64,000 nucleotides of DNA from Xanthobacter flavus (GTDB lineage: Bacteria > Pseudomonadota > Alphaproteobacteria > Rhizobiales > Xanthobacteraceae). Below are positions 37,917-47,027 of the stretch, piece after piece; the stretch's first letter is position 1; each line of letters opens with the position of its first letter. Made by a program: the position numbers and the translations under genes. Where the stretch lies: positions 2,935,001 to 2,999,000 of the forward strand of contig NZ_JAGGML010000001.1 of assembly GCF_017875275.1 (NCBI RefSeq), read 5' to 3'. The notes beneath the pieces are model-generated. The model was not told the DNA's origin and made no database searches. It saw nothing but the letters and a program-made list of their open reading frames with translations.

Positions 37917-38402
37917 ATGGCCGACCTCATCATCATTGCCTATGATTCCGAGGCCAAGGCGGAGGCTGCGCGGCAGGAGCTGCTCAAGCTCCAGAAGGAA
38001 TATCTGATCGAGCTCGGCGACGCGGTGGTGGCGGTGCGCCAGGAAGACGGCTCCATCAAGCTGCACCAGATGATCAACACCACCGTCGCGGGCGCCGCTT
38101 CGGGCGGCCTGTGGGGCGGGCTCGTCGGCCTTCTGTTCCTCAACCCGCTGCTCGGCATGGCCATCGGCGCCGGCGCCGGCGCGCTCGCCGGCAAGTTCAC
38201 CGATGTCGGCATCAATGACGACTTCATCAAGCAGGCAAGCTCCGCGCTCGGTCCGAACCAGGCGGCGCTCTGCGTGCTGGTGGGCAAGGTGACCGCCGAC
38301 AAGGTGGTGGCCGACATGGCCCAGTTCGGCGGCACCGTGCTGCAGACCAGCCTCTCCAAGGAGCAGGAAGAAAAGCTTCAGGCCGCGCTCAAGGGCGTCT
38401 GA
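37917..38402 (+). CDS. DUF1269 family membrane-associated protein
   Basis: A 161-aa protein opening MADLIIIAYDSEAKAEAARQ, with a glycine-rich hydrophobic hairpin (GGLWGGLVGLLFLNPLLGMA, AIGAGAGALAGKF) likely to insert in the membrane, and a C-terminal ferredoxin-like half. This pattern is typical of DUF1269; its function is unknown, though members are often stress-linked. It is convergent with the next gene across a strong hairpin. Confidence 0.92.
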   Translation: MADLIIIAYDSEAKAEAARQELLKLQKEYLIELGDAVVAVRQEDGSIKLHQMINTTVAGAASGGLWGGLVGLLFLNPLLGMAIGAGAGALAGKFTDVGINDDFIKQASSALGPNQAALCVLVGKVTADKVVADMAQFGGTVLQTSLSKEQEEKLQAALKGV

Positions 38403-38410
38403 GTCCCAGG

Positions 38411-38437
38411 GGGCGCTATTCCCCCGGAATGGCGCCC
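38411..38437. terminator. Hairpin between two convergent genes
   Basis: GGGCGC-T-ATTCC (38411-38422) pairs with GGAAT-G-GCGCCC (38426-38437) around a CCC loop: 11 Watson-Crick pairs and one T-G. It sits in the 37-bp gap between two stop codons. There is no long T-run, so it may act as a bidirectional transcript-end structure. Confidence 0.6.
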
Positions 38438-38439
38438 GC

Positions 38440-39375
38440 TCAATCCAGCCTCTGCCGCGCCAGCCACTGGCGCGGCGTGGTGCCAAGTTCCGCGCGGAAG
38501 GCGCTGCGCAAAGCGTGCGCGTCCGCAAAGCCGCAGCGCTGCGCGATGGCTTCGAGGCCGCGGGCGCCAGAGGCCAGCAGATCCTGGGCCTGCGCCAGCC
38601 GAGCCCGCTTCAGCCAATCACCGAGGCTGCCGCCCGTGCGTGCGCGGATGTGACGGGTGAGGCTGCGCCGGCTCATGCCCATGCGCGCTGCGAGATCGTC
38701 GAGCGCAGGCGCCTGTGCGGGATCGGCCCTGAGGTCTTCCAGCAGATCGGTCACTTTCTTGTCGGCCGATGTGGCGATGGTGGGCCGCGCGATGATCTGC
38801 GGCTGAGCCCCGGCCCGCTGGGGCGCCACCACGAGATGGCGCGCCACCCGGTTCGCCTCGCCCACGCCCGAGAGCCGCGCCATGAGGTGCAGGCAGCAAT
38901 CGAGCCCCGCCGCGATGCCGGCCGAGGTCAGGACCTGGCCTTCATCGACAAACAACGCGCCGGCATCCACCCGCACCTCGGGATAGCGCGCGGCAAAGGC
39001 CTCAGCCCGCGCCCAGTGGGTGGTGGCGCGCCGGCCGTCGAGCAGGCCCGCCTGCGCGAGGCCGAAGGCGCCGAGGCACAGGCCCACCACCAGCGCGCCG
39101 CGCCTTTCCGCCGCCGCAAGCTCCGCGATCAGAGCATCCGGTACCGGTTCGTCCGCATCCCGCCAGCCGGGCAGGATCACCGCGTCAGCCTTGCGGGCGG
39201 CGGACAAAGGATGCGGCGCCTCGATCACAAGGCCGCCGGTGGCGGACAGGCGGGGCGCTTCGGCGCAGACGTCCGCGCCGTGGCCTCCTGCGAGGAAGGG
39301 TTCGCCGAACACCGCGAGGGGCGTGGACAGCATGAAGGGGCTGATGCCGTCATAGGCGAGAATGGCAAGGCGCAT
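38440..39375 (-). CDS. GlxA-family regulator (DJ-1/PfpI domain plus AraC HTH)
   Basis: A 311-aa two-domain regulator. Residues 1-170 form a class I amidotransferase-like domain (LAILAYDGISPFMLSTPLAV; nucleophile-elbow region VVGLCLGAFGLAQAG). The C terminus has two AraC HTHs (LDDLAARMGMSRRSLTRHIR; LEAIAQRCGFADAHALRSAF). It is divergent from the cysteine hydrolase gene starting 87 bp away, so that gene is a likely target. Confidence 0.92.
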   Translation of the reverse strand: MRLAILAYDGISPFMLSTPLAVFGEPFLAGGHGADVCAEAPRLSATGGLVIEAPHPLSAARKADAVILPGWRDADEPVPDALIAELAAAERRGALVVGLCLGAFGLAQAGLLDGRRATTHWARAEAFAARYPEVRVDAGALFVDEGQVLTSAGIAAGLDCCLHLMARLSGVGEANRVARHLVVAPQRAGAQPQIIARPTIATSADKKVTDLLEDLRADPAQAPALDDLAARMGMSRRSLTRHIRARTGGSLGDWLKRARLAQAQDLLASGARGLEAIAQRCGFADAHALRSAFRAELGTTPRQWLARQRLD

Positions 39376-39462
39376 TGGCCCGATCTACATCAATCTTGTC
39401 CATCAGGCCACTGAACGCCTGTATCGTGCACCTCTAGAAGGATGGCGCCACAGGAGCCCGAC

Positions 39463-39969
39463 ATGAGCCGCACCCTTCTCGTCATCGACATTCAGCAGGA
39501 TTATTTCCCCGGCGGCGTGCTGCCGCTCTGGCAGGCGGAAGAGACCGAGGCGCGCATCGTCGCGGCCATCGTCGCGGCTCGGGCGGCGGGCGACCGCATC
39601 ATGCTTGTCCGCCATGTCTCCAGCGCGCCCAAGGGCCTGTTCGCAGCAGATGGGCCGGGCATCGCCATCCGCCCGGCCATCCTGGCCGCGGCCGGGGACG
39701 CGCCGGTCGTCACCAAGCGCTTTGCCGATGCCTTTCAGGAGACAGACCTCGCCCACCATCTCGCGGGCACGGACGACTTGCTGGTCTGCGGAATGATGAC
39801 GCAGAATTGCGTCGTCTTCACCGCCTTGTCGCGCGATGCGGATGCCTACCGGGTCTCGGTGGTGGGCGACCTGTGCACGGCGCCCATCGAGGTGGTCCAC
39901 CGCATCGCCCTCAACGCCATCGGCTCGAAGACGAAGGTCGTCACCGCGGCGGAGGCGGGGCTTGCCTGA
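39463..39969 (+). CDS. Isochorismatase-family cysteine hydrolase
   Basis: A 168-aa hydrolase with the catalytic triad residues in LVIDIQQDYFPGG (Asp), VVTKRFADAF (Lys) and GMMTQNCVVFTA (Cys). The substrate could be an amide such as nicotinamide or N-carbamoyl compounds; it is not determinable here. The ATG at 39463 has AGGAG about 6 nt upstream and fits the family start (MSRTLLVIDIQ). It is divergent from the GlxA-like regulator. Confidence 0.9.
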   Translation: MSRTLLVIDIQQDYFPGGVLPLWQAEETEARIVAAIVAARAAGDRIMLVRHVSSAPKGLFAADGPGIAIRPAILAAAGDAPVVTKRFADAFQETDLAHHLAGTDDLLVCGMMTQNCVVFTALSRDADAYRVSVVGDLCTAPIEVVHRIALNAIGSKTKVVTAAEAGLA

Positions 39970-39981
39970 GGCGGCCTCGCC

Positions 39982-40707
39982 TCAGGCAAGGGTGTCGATG
40001 AAGTGCGCGAAGTTCTCCAGCGGCTCGCGCACCGTCTCGAACCTGTTTTCCGGCGCCGCGGGGTCGGCGTGGCCGAGCGCCATGCCGCAGATGACCATCT
40101 CGGTGTCGGGGATGGCAAGGCGCTCCGCGATCACGGTGCTGTAGAGCATGAAGGCCGCCTGCGGGCAGGTGTGGAGGCCCACGCCACGCGCGGCAATCAT
40201 GATGTTCTGGAGGAACATGCCGTAATCGAGCCAGGAGCCCGCTTCCATGTCGCGGTCGATGGTGAAGATGAGGCCCACCGGCGCATCGAAGAACAGGAAG
40301 TTGCGGGCGTGCTGCTCCCGCATGCGGGCGGTGTCGGTCTTGCCGATGCCAAGCGCGCCGTAAAGGTCCCAGCCCACCTTGCGGCGGCGGGCGAGATAGG
40401 GCTCGCGCCACTTCCGGGGGTAATAGGCATATTCCTCGGCGCCGCCATCACCGGAGAGGGACAGCGCGTGCAGCTCGGCCGTCAGCGCGGCGAGCGGCGC
40501 GCCGCGCAGCACCCGCACGCGCCAGGGCTGGATGTTGGAGCCAGAAGGCGCGCGGGCGGCAAGCTCCAGGATGCGCGCGACGGTTTCGTCCGGCACCGGC
40601 GTCGGCAGGAAGGCGCGGATGGAGCGCCGCGAGCGGATCGCCTCCTCGGCCGAGAGGGACTGTCCGACAGGGGGAGGGGCAGCGGAATCGGGCATAGGGG
40701 CAGACAT
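39982..40707 (-). CDS. Nitroreductase-family flavoprotein
   Basis: A 241-aa FMN-dependent NAD(P)H oxidoreductase. Family signs are AIRSRRSIRAFLPTPV (FMN phosphate site), ARAPSGSNIQPWRV, a central GLHTCPQAAFM and ICGMALGHADP. Substrates may be quinones or nitroaromatics. The start at 40707 (MSAPMPDSAAP) is chosen; an ATG four codons later is possible. It is convergent with the hydrolase gene, 12 bp apart. Confidence 0.92.
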   Translation of the reverse strand: MSAPMPDSAAPPPVGQSLSAEEAIRSRRSIRAFLPTPVPDETVARILELAARAPSGSNIQPWRVRVLRGAPLAALTAELHALSLSGDGGAEEYAYYPRKWREPYLARRRKVGWDLYGALGIGKTDTARMREQHARNFLFFDAPVGLIFTIDRDMEAGSWLDYGMFLQNIMIAARGVGLHTCPQAAFMLYSTVIAERLAIPDTEMVICGMALGHADPAAPENRFETVREPLENFAHFIDTLA

Positions 40708-40922
40708 CACCGGCAACGGAGAGGCACGCGAGAGGCCAGCAGAGGCCCACGCGGGGCGCGGAAGGTAGCGCGTGCCCGGCGGTCGGTGAAGAGAAGACTG
40801 CCCGGAAGAGAAAACAGGGGGCGGACCCGGTATGCGCCCCGGGTCCGCCCTGAGACTGACGATCGGCGAACCCCCGCGCCCGCCGATCGCCCACTCGCGC
40901 AGATGAAGGCGTGCCCGCCGCC

Positions 40923-43463
40923 TCAGAAGGTCGCCTTCAGGCCCGCATAAGCGGAGAAAGGCTGGCCCGGTGACTGCATCTGCGGATTGCTGAGGCCAAG
41001 ATAATCCGTGTCGAAGAAGGTGCCGTAGGTGGCGTACTTCGCGTTGAACAGATTGTTGATGTAACCGAACACCTGGATGTTGTCCGTCACCTGGTAGGAG
41101 GTGTGAATGTTGGCGACCCAGTATCCCGGCAGCATGGGGGCCTGATTGGCGTCGTCGCCGACATAATACTGGCTGGAAACGGCGATGACGTCGCCGCCCA
41201 CCTTCCATTTGGGCGTCACCATGTAGTCGAGGCCGAACTTCAGCGTCTGGGCCGGGATGCCGGGGATGGTGTCGCCCGGCGTCACCAGCACCTGCTCATC
41301 CACCGCATAGGGATTGTTGGGCGAGGCGAGATAGCCGGTGAACTGGTAGGTGGCGTTGAGATAGGCGTAATTGGCGTAGAACTTCCACGGCCCGTTCACA
41401 TACTGCATCTCCGCTTCGAAACCCTGGCGGCGGGTGGCGGGAACGTTGGTGAAATAGCCGTAGCCGGTCTGCTGGCTGGCCAGCGCGATGATGTCGTTGT
41501 CGCTGTCGACGCGATAGACGCCGAGCTTCCAGTTCACCTTGCCGCCGAACAGCGCGCCGCCGCCGCGCAGGCCCGCCTCGTAGGTGTGGGAGACCACCTG
41601 CTCCAGCGGCGGGTCCGCCACCAGGGAGTTTTCGAGCAGGCACGGGCGGTTGGGATCGGCGCAGTTCAGTTCCAGAGGGGTGGGCGCGCGGTTGGATTCC
41701 GAATAGCCGCCATAGAGCGTCGCCTCGGGCGTGAGCTTGTAGGTGAGGCCGATCAGCGGGTTGATGCGGGCGAAGGTGTAGTCCCCGTTGAGCTGGGGGC
41801 TGGTGCCTGTGGCGTCCTGCATCGAGATGTTCGCGATGTTGAGGCGCGCGCCGACCGTCAGGGTTGCCCGGTCGGTCATGTCGAAGGCGTTGGTAGCGTA
41901 GAGGCCGTAATAGGTGGCGCTCGCATTGAGATCCACCGGCAGATAGAAGACCTGATACTGCTCCGGCAGGGAATAGTTCGGGATGTTGTGCAGGTATTTG
42001 CCGAGGCCGACCACTTCCAGCGTATTGGTGTTCGTAATTCCAAGCTCCGTATTGGAGCGGAAATTGATCTGGCTCGAATCCACGCTGCCGCCGACGACGA
42101 AGTAATTGTCGTGGCCGAGGAGCTTGTCGGTGCTGGTCGCCTGCACCGAGCCGCCATAGGTCGTGGTGTCGGTCCAGGTGCGGTTGATGACGCCGTAGAG
42201 CTGGTTGGGGCCGAGCGCGGTGAAGGGAATGGTATTGCCGTTCTGGTCATAGAGGACCATCTGGCTGCGGAACGCGGCGTAGGTGGGGTTGGTGATCGGA
42301 TTGCCGCCGCCGGCCGGGCCGGTGAACTGGTCCTCCTCAAGACACATCTTGGTATTGCCGACGCCGGGGTTCCAGGTGTTGGAGCAGGCTTCGAGGTCGG
42401 CGTCGTTGCCGTCCACATGCGTCTGGCTGAACTTGCGGGCATAGAGGTTGCCCTGCAATTGCCAGGTGTCGGTGAGGTCATAGCGGCCGTTGAGGGCGAG
42501 GAGGCCGACGTTGTTCTCGGTGGTCTGCGGCCAGGTGTAGATGGAATTCCAGTTCTGGTTCAGCATCTCCACCGGGGTGGGGCCGACCACGCCGAGATTG
42601 GTGGTGGCGGCACTGGCGACGAGATGGACCTCGGTCTTGTCGTTCTTCCAGCCGAAGTCGCTGTAGAAGCGGGCGAGATCGGCGGGCGACTGCAGGCGCC
42701 AGCCGTCGGAATGCACCGCATCGGCCGCGATATAGACGCCGAAGCCGTCCTTCTCGCCGCCGTATTGGATGTTGCCGCCGATCTGGCCGAAGGAGCCGCC
42801 CTGAATGCTGCCCTCGAAGCCGTGATAGTTGAAGCCGTTCTTCATCTCGATGGAGACGGCGCCGCCCAAAGCGTTGAGGCCGAAGGCGGGATTATTGGAG
42901 AACACCTCGGCCCGGTTGATGGCGACCTCGGGGATGAGGTCCCAGTTCACCGTGTCGCCGAAGCCTTCGTTGAGCCGGATGCCGTTCTGGTAGACGGCGA
43001 TGCCCTGCGGCGTGCCCTGCAGCGGCGAGGCGGCGAAGCCGCGATAGCGGAAGTCCTGGAAGAAGGCGTTGCCCTGCACATCCGAGGTGTTGGCGCTGGG
43101 CGTATACTGGAACAGGCCATCGGTGACGGCGAAGGAATTCAGCCGGTCGAACTGATCGGCGCCGATGATTGTGACGGAGCCCGGCACCTTGTCCGCATCA
43201 ATGCCGGTGCCGGAGAGCGGGGTGGTGGCGACCACTTCCACGGTGCCGAGCTGGAGGGTGCCGGATGCATCGCTTTGCTCTTGCGCGCGTGCCGGGAAGG
43301 CCGCGAGCAGCGCCGCCGGCACCGCGGCGGCGGAGAGGCCGAGGGCCACCGCCATCGCGCGCCACGACGCGCTGCCCGCCGCAGATTGTCCGGACGCGCG
43401 GCGGGGTGCAACCCGCTGCTGCTGTGCGCGCCGTGAGGCCCCGCTCTCGCGCTCCCCGTGCAT
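40923..43463 (-). CDS. TonB-dependent outer-membrane receptor
   Basis: 846 aa. The long basic N terminus and hydrophobic stretch ALGLSAAAVPAALLAAF-PARA form a signal peptide ending near residue 60. A plug domain (VEVVATTPL, GSVTIIGADQFDRL, GGAVSIEMKNG) and a 22-strand barrel follow, ending in aromatic KATF. Two Cys pairs lie in extracellular loops. The ligand could be a siderophore or another metal complex. The leader carries a conserved-looking inverted repeat (43510-43569). Confidence 0.92.
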   Translation of the reverse strand: MHGERESGASRRAQQQRVAPRRASGQSAAGSASWRAMAVALGLSAAAVPAALLAAFPARAQEQSDASGTLQLGTVEVVATTPLSGTGIDADKVPGSVTIIGADQFDRLNSFAVTDGLFQYTPSANTSDVQGNAFFQDFRYRGFAASPLQGTPQGIAVYQNGIRLNEGFGDTVNWDLIPEVAINRAEVFSNNPAFGLNALGGAVSIEMKNGFNYHGFEGSIQGGSFGQIGGNIQYGGEKDGFGVYIAADAVHSDGWRLQSPADLARFYSDFGWKNDKTEVHLVASAATTNLGVVGPTPVEMLNQNWNSIYTWPQTTENNVGLLALNGRYDLTDTWQLQGNLYARKFSQTHVDGNDADLEACSNTWNPGVGNTKMCLEEDQFTGPAGGGNPITNPTYAAFRSQMVLYDQNGNTIPFTALGPNQLYGVINRTWTDTTTYGGSVQATSTDKLLGHDNYFVVGGSVDSSQINFRSNTELGITNTNTLEVVGLGKYLHNIPNYSLPEQYQVFYLPVDLNASATYYGLYATNAFDMTDRATLTVGARLNIANISMQDATGTSPQLNGDYTFARINPLIGLTYKLTPEATLYGGYSESNRAPTPLELNCADPNRPCLLENSLVADPPLEQVVSHTYEAGLRGGGALFGGKVNWKLGVYRVDSDNDIIALASQQTGYGYFTNVPATRRQGFEAEMQYVNGPWKFYANYAYLNATYQFTGYLASPNNPYAVDEQVLVTPGDTIPGIPAQTLKFGLDYMVTPKWKVGGDVIAVSSQYYVGDDANQAPMLPGYWVANIHTSYQVTDNIQVFGYINNLFNAKYATYGTFFDTDYLGLSNPQMQSPGQPFSAYAGLKATF

Positions 43464-43813
43464 GTCCCGCCCCTTTCAGCCCTCGTCCGACCGGGGCTGT
43501 TTTTTTGGCGGTGTGACGTCGCCGAGATGACCCGCGAAAGCTCAGGGAAACCGTGTGGGTCGTCACACCAGAATTCTACCACCTGAAAACCATAGGCGCG
43601 CCCAGAATGCCGTCAATCGGACAGAGGGCTGAGAATTTTCTTAGGTTTTCGGGGTGTGTCTTCCAGGGAACGCTCGGGACGATTCGGCAATGAAATTCGG
43701 GAACATTTGGCAATGTCTGGAGGGTTTGCGCTTCGCTTGCGTCGCAGGCGACTCTACAGGCGCCCTCCAGACTTGTCCTCCCCCGTCGCCCAGTGTCGCC
43801 TGTTCGGCCCGGC
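43464..43813. other. 350-bp region upstream of the TonB receptor
   Basis: It holds the receptor's leader and promoter and the 3' flank of the GMC oxidoreductase gene. The proximal 110 bp contain the structured element listed separately; the rest shows no gene. The AT-rich stretch near 43630-43655 is a plausible promoter area. Confidence 0.5.
43510..43569 (-). promoter_or_regulatory. Candidate structured leader RNA of the TonB receptor
   Basis: GGTGTGACG (43510-43518) and CGTCACACC (43561-43569) form a perfect 9-bp closing stem. Inside, ACCC (43530-43533) pairs with GGGT (43557-43560). The 60-nt element starts 47 nt upstream of the receptor start codon, on its transcribed leader. I do not recognise a known riboswitch class; a repressor operator is the alternative. 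Confidence 0.45.
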
Positions 43814-45529
43814 TCAACGCCGGGCGAGGCCGGCGGCGATCTTCTCGGCGATCATCAGCACCGGAATGTTGGTGTTGGCGGTAGGCAGGCGCGGCATGGC
43901 GGAGGCGTCCGCCACATAGAGGTTCTCGCTGCCGATGACGCGGCCGGTGGGGTCGAGCACCGCCTGCGGATCGTCCGGCGCGCCAAGTCGGCAGGTGCCG
44001 CTGGCGTGCCAGACGCCGAACACGTTGGCCCGCACGAACGCCTCCAGCCGCGCATCGTCCTCCACGATCTCGGCGAGAGACAGGCCTCCGGACATGAAGC
44101 GCTTCAGCGCCATCTGGCGGAGGCCCGCCGGCACGTCGAGGAGGGCGCCCAGCGCCGCAGCGACAACCGCATTGGCGCGGGAGACGCGGCTGAGGCGCTT
44201 CACGAACGGCGAGAAGGCGGCGGGGAAGACATCCCCCGCGTCCGGGTTCAGCGCCTCACAGACGAGGAGGGAGAAAAGGGTGCGCACCCCCGACTTCATC
44301 CGCGCGAGGTCGCTGGGATCGTCCAGCAGGTTGAGGTCGGCCTCCGGATAGACGCTCGGATCGGGCGAGACGAGGCGCACGGAGCCGCTGGATCTCGGCC
44401 GGTTGCACCACAGGAAATAGAGCCCGAGCCGGCGGCCCAGCCCATGCCAGCCCGCCCGCGCCGAGGCGGTGGCGTAGAGGTCCGAGGCCTCGCCCCCCTC
44501 CACGCCGGAGGAGAACCGCAGGGCGGCGAAGCTGGCCCGGCGATAGGACATGGGCAGGCGCAGCCGCTCCGGCAGATACTGGCAGAAGGTGAGGGTGGGG
44601 TGGTCGCGCAGGTTGCGCCCCACGCCGGGACGGTGGATTGCCACCGGCATGCCCAGCGCCGCCAGTGCCACCCCGTCGCCGATGCCGGCGCGCATGAGGA
44701 TGGCCGGCGTCTGCAACGCGCCCGCCGTCACCACCACGCGGCCGGCGGCCACCTCTGTGACGGTCCCGTCCCGCTCCACCTGCACGCCGGAGGCCCGCGC
44801 GCCAGTCATGCGCAGGCGCAGCGCCCGCGTGCGGGGCCAGATGGCGAGGTTGGGGCGGGCGCGGGTGGCGGCATCGAGATAGCCGATGGCGGCGGAGACG
44901 CGGCTGTCGTTTTCGTTGTTGAAGGCGGGCGGGAAGATGCCGTCCCCGACTTCCCCGTTCTGATCCAGCCGGCGCGGCAGCCCGCTCGCGGCGAAGGCCG
45001 AGGTCGCGGCATCGGCGAAGGCGGGCCAGCCGGGCGGCAGAATGCGGCGGATGGGGATGGGGCCGTCCCTGCCATGCAGCGGCCCACCGCAATCGAGATC
45101 GCGTTCCAGCATTATGAAGTAGGGCAGCACGTCGTCCCAGCCCCAGCCGGCGGCGCCAAGGGCGGCCCATTCGTCATAATCGCGCGGCAGGCCGCGGTTG
45201 GCGGACTGGACATTGATGCTGGAGCCGCCGCCCATGACGCGCCCCTGCTCATAGGCCCGCGACCCGCGCGAGCCGTCCGGCCGGCGGGCGGTGAAGGCGG
45301 AGAGGCCGGGCCAGACGAAGCGGTCGCCCTGGAACAGGCCCATGGGATAGCTGTCGGCGATGGCCTCGGGCACCGCGCCGGGCGGCGTGTCCTCTCCGGC
45401 CTCGATCAGCAGCACGCGATGGGTGGGATCGGCCGAAAGCCGGTTGGCCATGACGCAGCCGGCGGAGCCGCCGCCGACGATCACCGTGTCGAAGAAAAGC
45501 ATGTCGGGGATGGGGGCGTGGCCGGGCAT
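43814..45529 (-). CDS. GMC-family FAD oxidoreductase (HmfH-like)
   Basis: 571 aa. The N-terminal FAD site reads VIVGGGSAGCVMANRLS, the second GMC signature is in AGALQTPAILMRAGIG, and the C-terminal catalytic His/Asn are in WHASGTCRLG and TANTNIPVLMIAEKIA. In the described furan cluster the GMC enzyme HmfH oxidises hydroxymethylfurfural to furandicarboxylate; the neighbours here support that role. A choline or alcohol oxidase is the fallback reading. Its start overlaps the aldehyde dehydrogenase stop by one base. Confidence 0.85.
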   Translation of the reverse strand: MPGHAPIPDMLFFDTVIVGGGSAGCVMANRLSADPTHRVLLIEAGEDTPPGAVPEAIADSYPMGLFQGDRFVWPGLSAFTARRPDGSRGSRAYEQGRVMGGGSSINVQSANRGLPRDYDEWAALGAAGWGWDDVLPYFIMLERDLDCGGPLHGRDGPIPIRRILPPGWPAFADAATSAFAASGLPRRLDQNGEVGDGIFPPAFNNENDSRVSAAIGYLDAATRARPNLAIWPRTRALRLRMTGARASGVQVERDGTVTEVAAGRVVVTAGALQTPAILMRAGIGDGVALAALGMPVAIHRPGVGRNLRDHPTLTFCQYLPERLRLPMSYRRASFAALRFSSGVEGGEASDLYATASARAGWHGLGRRLGLYFLWCNRPRSSGSVRLVSPDPSVYPEADLNLLDDPSDLARMKSGVRTLFSLLVCEALNPDAGDVFPAAFSPFVKRLSRVSRANAVVAAALGALLDVPAGLRQMALKRFMSGGLSLAEIVEDDARLEAFVRANVFGVWHASGTCRLGAPDDPQAVLDPTGRVIGSENLYVADASAMPRLPTANTNIPVLMIAEKIAAGLARR

Positions 45530-46992
45530 CAGACCACCCCGGCCTCCTGGTAGATGTGCTTGATCTCCATGAAGTCGATCAGCGCGTCATAGCCGTGCAG
45601 CCGGCCGAGGCCGCTCCGGCGATAGCCGCCGGTTTCGGCTTCGGCGAACAGCTTGTTGTGGTCGTTGATCCACACCGTGCCGTTGCGCAGCGCCCGCGCC
45701 ACCCGCATGGCCCGCGCGCCGTCGCGCGTCCACACGCTGGCGGACAGGCCGTAGTCGGTGTGGTTGGCGCGCGTCACCGCATCCTTCTCGTCGGCGAAGC
45801 GCTCGATGACCACGAGGGGGCCGAAAATCTCCTCCTGCACGAAGAAGGCGCCGGTGTCGGCATGGGCCAGCAGGGTGGGGGAGAGGAACGTGCCCATCTC
45901 GAGCGCGCCGCCCGGCCGGCTGCCGGCGAGCACCACCTCGTCGGCCAGCGCCATGGCCTCTTCCGTCTTGCGCTCCACCTGCACGCGGGAGGCTTCGTCG
46001 ATGAGCGGACCCATCTGGCTGCCCTCCGCCGCGCCGGGGGCGATCTTGAGGCTGGCGAGAGCGCCCTTCAGCGCCGCCTTCATGGCCTCAAAGCGGCTCT
46101 CGTGGACGAGGATGCGCCGCGCCGCCGTGCATTGCTGGCCGGCGATGATGGTGGCCGCCGCCGCGAGCTTCGGCGCCACGGCCTCCACATTCGCATCCTC
46201 GAACACGAGGCAGCAGGACTTGCCGCCCAGCTCCAGCGACAGCTTCTTCATGGTTGGCGCCGCATCGGCCATGATGCGCGCGCCGGTGGCGTTGGAGCCG
46301 GTGAAGGAGATGACATCCACCTCCCGCGAGGCCACCAGCGTGCGCGCCACGTCGTGCCCCGTCTCGGTGACGAGGTTGAGGACGCCGCGCGGCAGCCCCT
46401 CGACCTCGGCGAGCGTGCGCAGAATCTCGGCGGTGACGAGGGCAGTCTGGGCGGCGGGCTTCACCACCGCCGTGCAGCCGGCCGCGAGGGCCGGCGTCAG
46501 CGCGCGGATGAGCAGCACGGCCGGCGCGTTCCACGGGATGATGAGGCCGGCGACGCCCGCCGGCTCCTTCAGAAGCGTCGAGAAGGCGCCCGGCTCCACC
46601 TCGAACACATGGCCGGGGATGTAGCGGGTGATGCCCGCATAATAGCGGATCTCCGAAATGGACCCCGCGATCTCCCCGCGCGACTGGGCGAGCGGCTTGC
46701 CGTTCTCGGCGGTGAGCAGGCGGGCGAGGTCGTCCGCCTTCCGCTCCATGGCGTCGGCCCAGCGCAGCATCACCATCTGCCGCAGGCGCGGGGCCTGCGA
46801 CCACTCAGGCCGTTCGAACGCCCGCCGTGCGGCGGCAATGGCCGCCTCGGCGTCCGCCGCGCCGCTCGCCGGGAAATGGCCGAGCACGGCGCCGGTCGCG
46901 GGATCGAAGCTCGGCGCGGTCTCACCGGAGAGCGCGCCCTGCCAGATGCCGTCAATGAGGTTCTGGGCCGCGAGCGGAGCGATGGCGTTCAT
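45529..46992 (-). CDS. NAD(P)-dependent aldehyde dehydrogenase
   Basis: A 487-aa ALDH-superfamily enzyme. The Rossmann region is present, with VISFTGSNATGARI; the general-base glutamate is in LSLELGGKSCCLV and the nucleophile Cys in AGQQCTAARRI. It is a good candidate for oxidising furfural or hydroxymethylfurfural aldehydes to acids in this cluster. It lies between the TPP enzyme (35-bp gap) and the GMC gene (overlap). Confidence 0.92.
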   Translation of the reverse strand: MNAIAPLAAQNLIDGIWQGALSGETAPSFDPATGAVLGHFPASGAADAEAAIAAARRAFERPEWSQAPRLRQMVMLRWADAMERKADDLARLLTAENGKPLAQSRGEIAGSISEIRYYAGITRYIPGHVFEVEPGAFSTLLKEPAGVAGLIIPWNAPAVLLIRALTPALAAGCTAVVKPAAQTALVTAEILRTLAEVEGLPRGVLNLVTETGHDVARTLVASREVDVISFTGSNATGARIMADAAPTMKKLSLELGGKSCCLVFEDANVEAVAPKLAAAATIIAGQQCTAARRILVHESRFEAMKAALKGALASLKIAPGAAEGSQMGPLIDEASRVQVERKTEEAMALADEVVLAGSRPGGALEMGTFLSPTLLAHADTGAFFVQEEIFGPLVVIERFADEKDAVTRANHTDYGLSASVWTRDGARAMRVARALRNGTVWINDHNKLFAEAETGGYRRSGLGRLHGYDALIDFMEIKHIYQEAGVV

Positions 46993-47027
46993 GTGTCCTC
47001 CCGGCCGTCCGTGACGGCCTTTATTGG

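Noticed and set aside
40708-41208. Longer nitroreductase frame extending into the TonB receptor gene
   Set aside because: The extra N terminus is an out-of-frame read of the receptor gene; family similarity begins at about 40.66 kb.
43807-43825. Terminator at the end of the GMC gene
   Set aside because: GCCCGGC/GCCGGGC spans the stop codon and has no T-run downstream on the minus strand.
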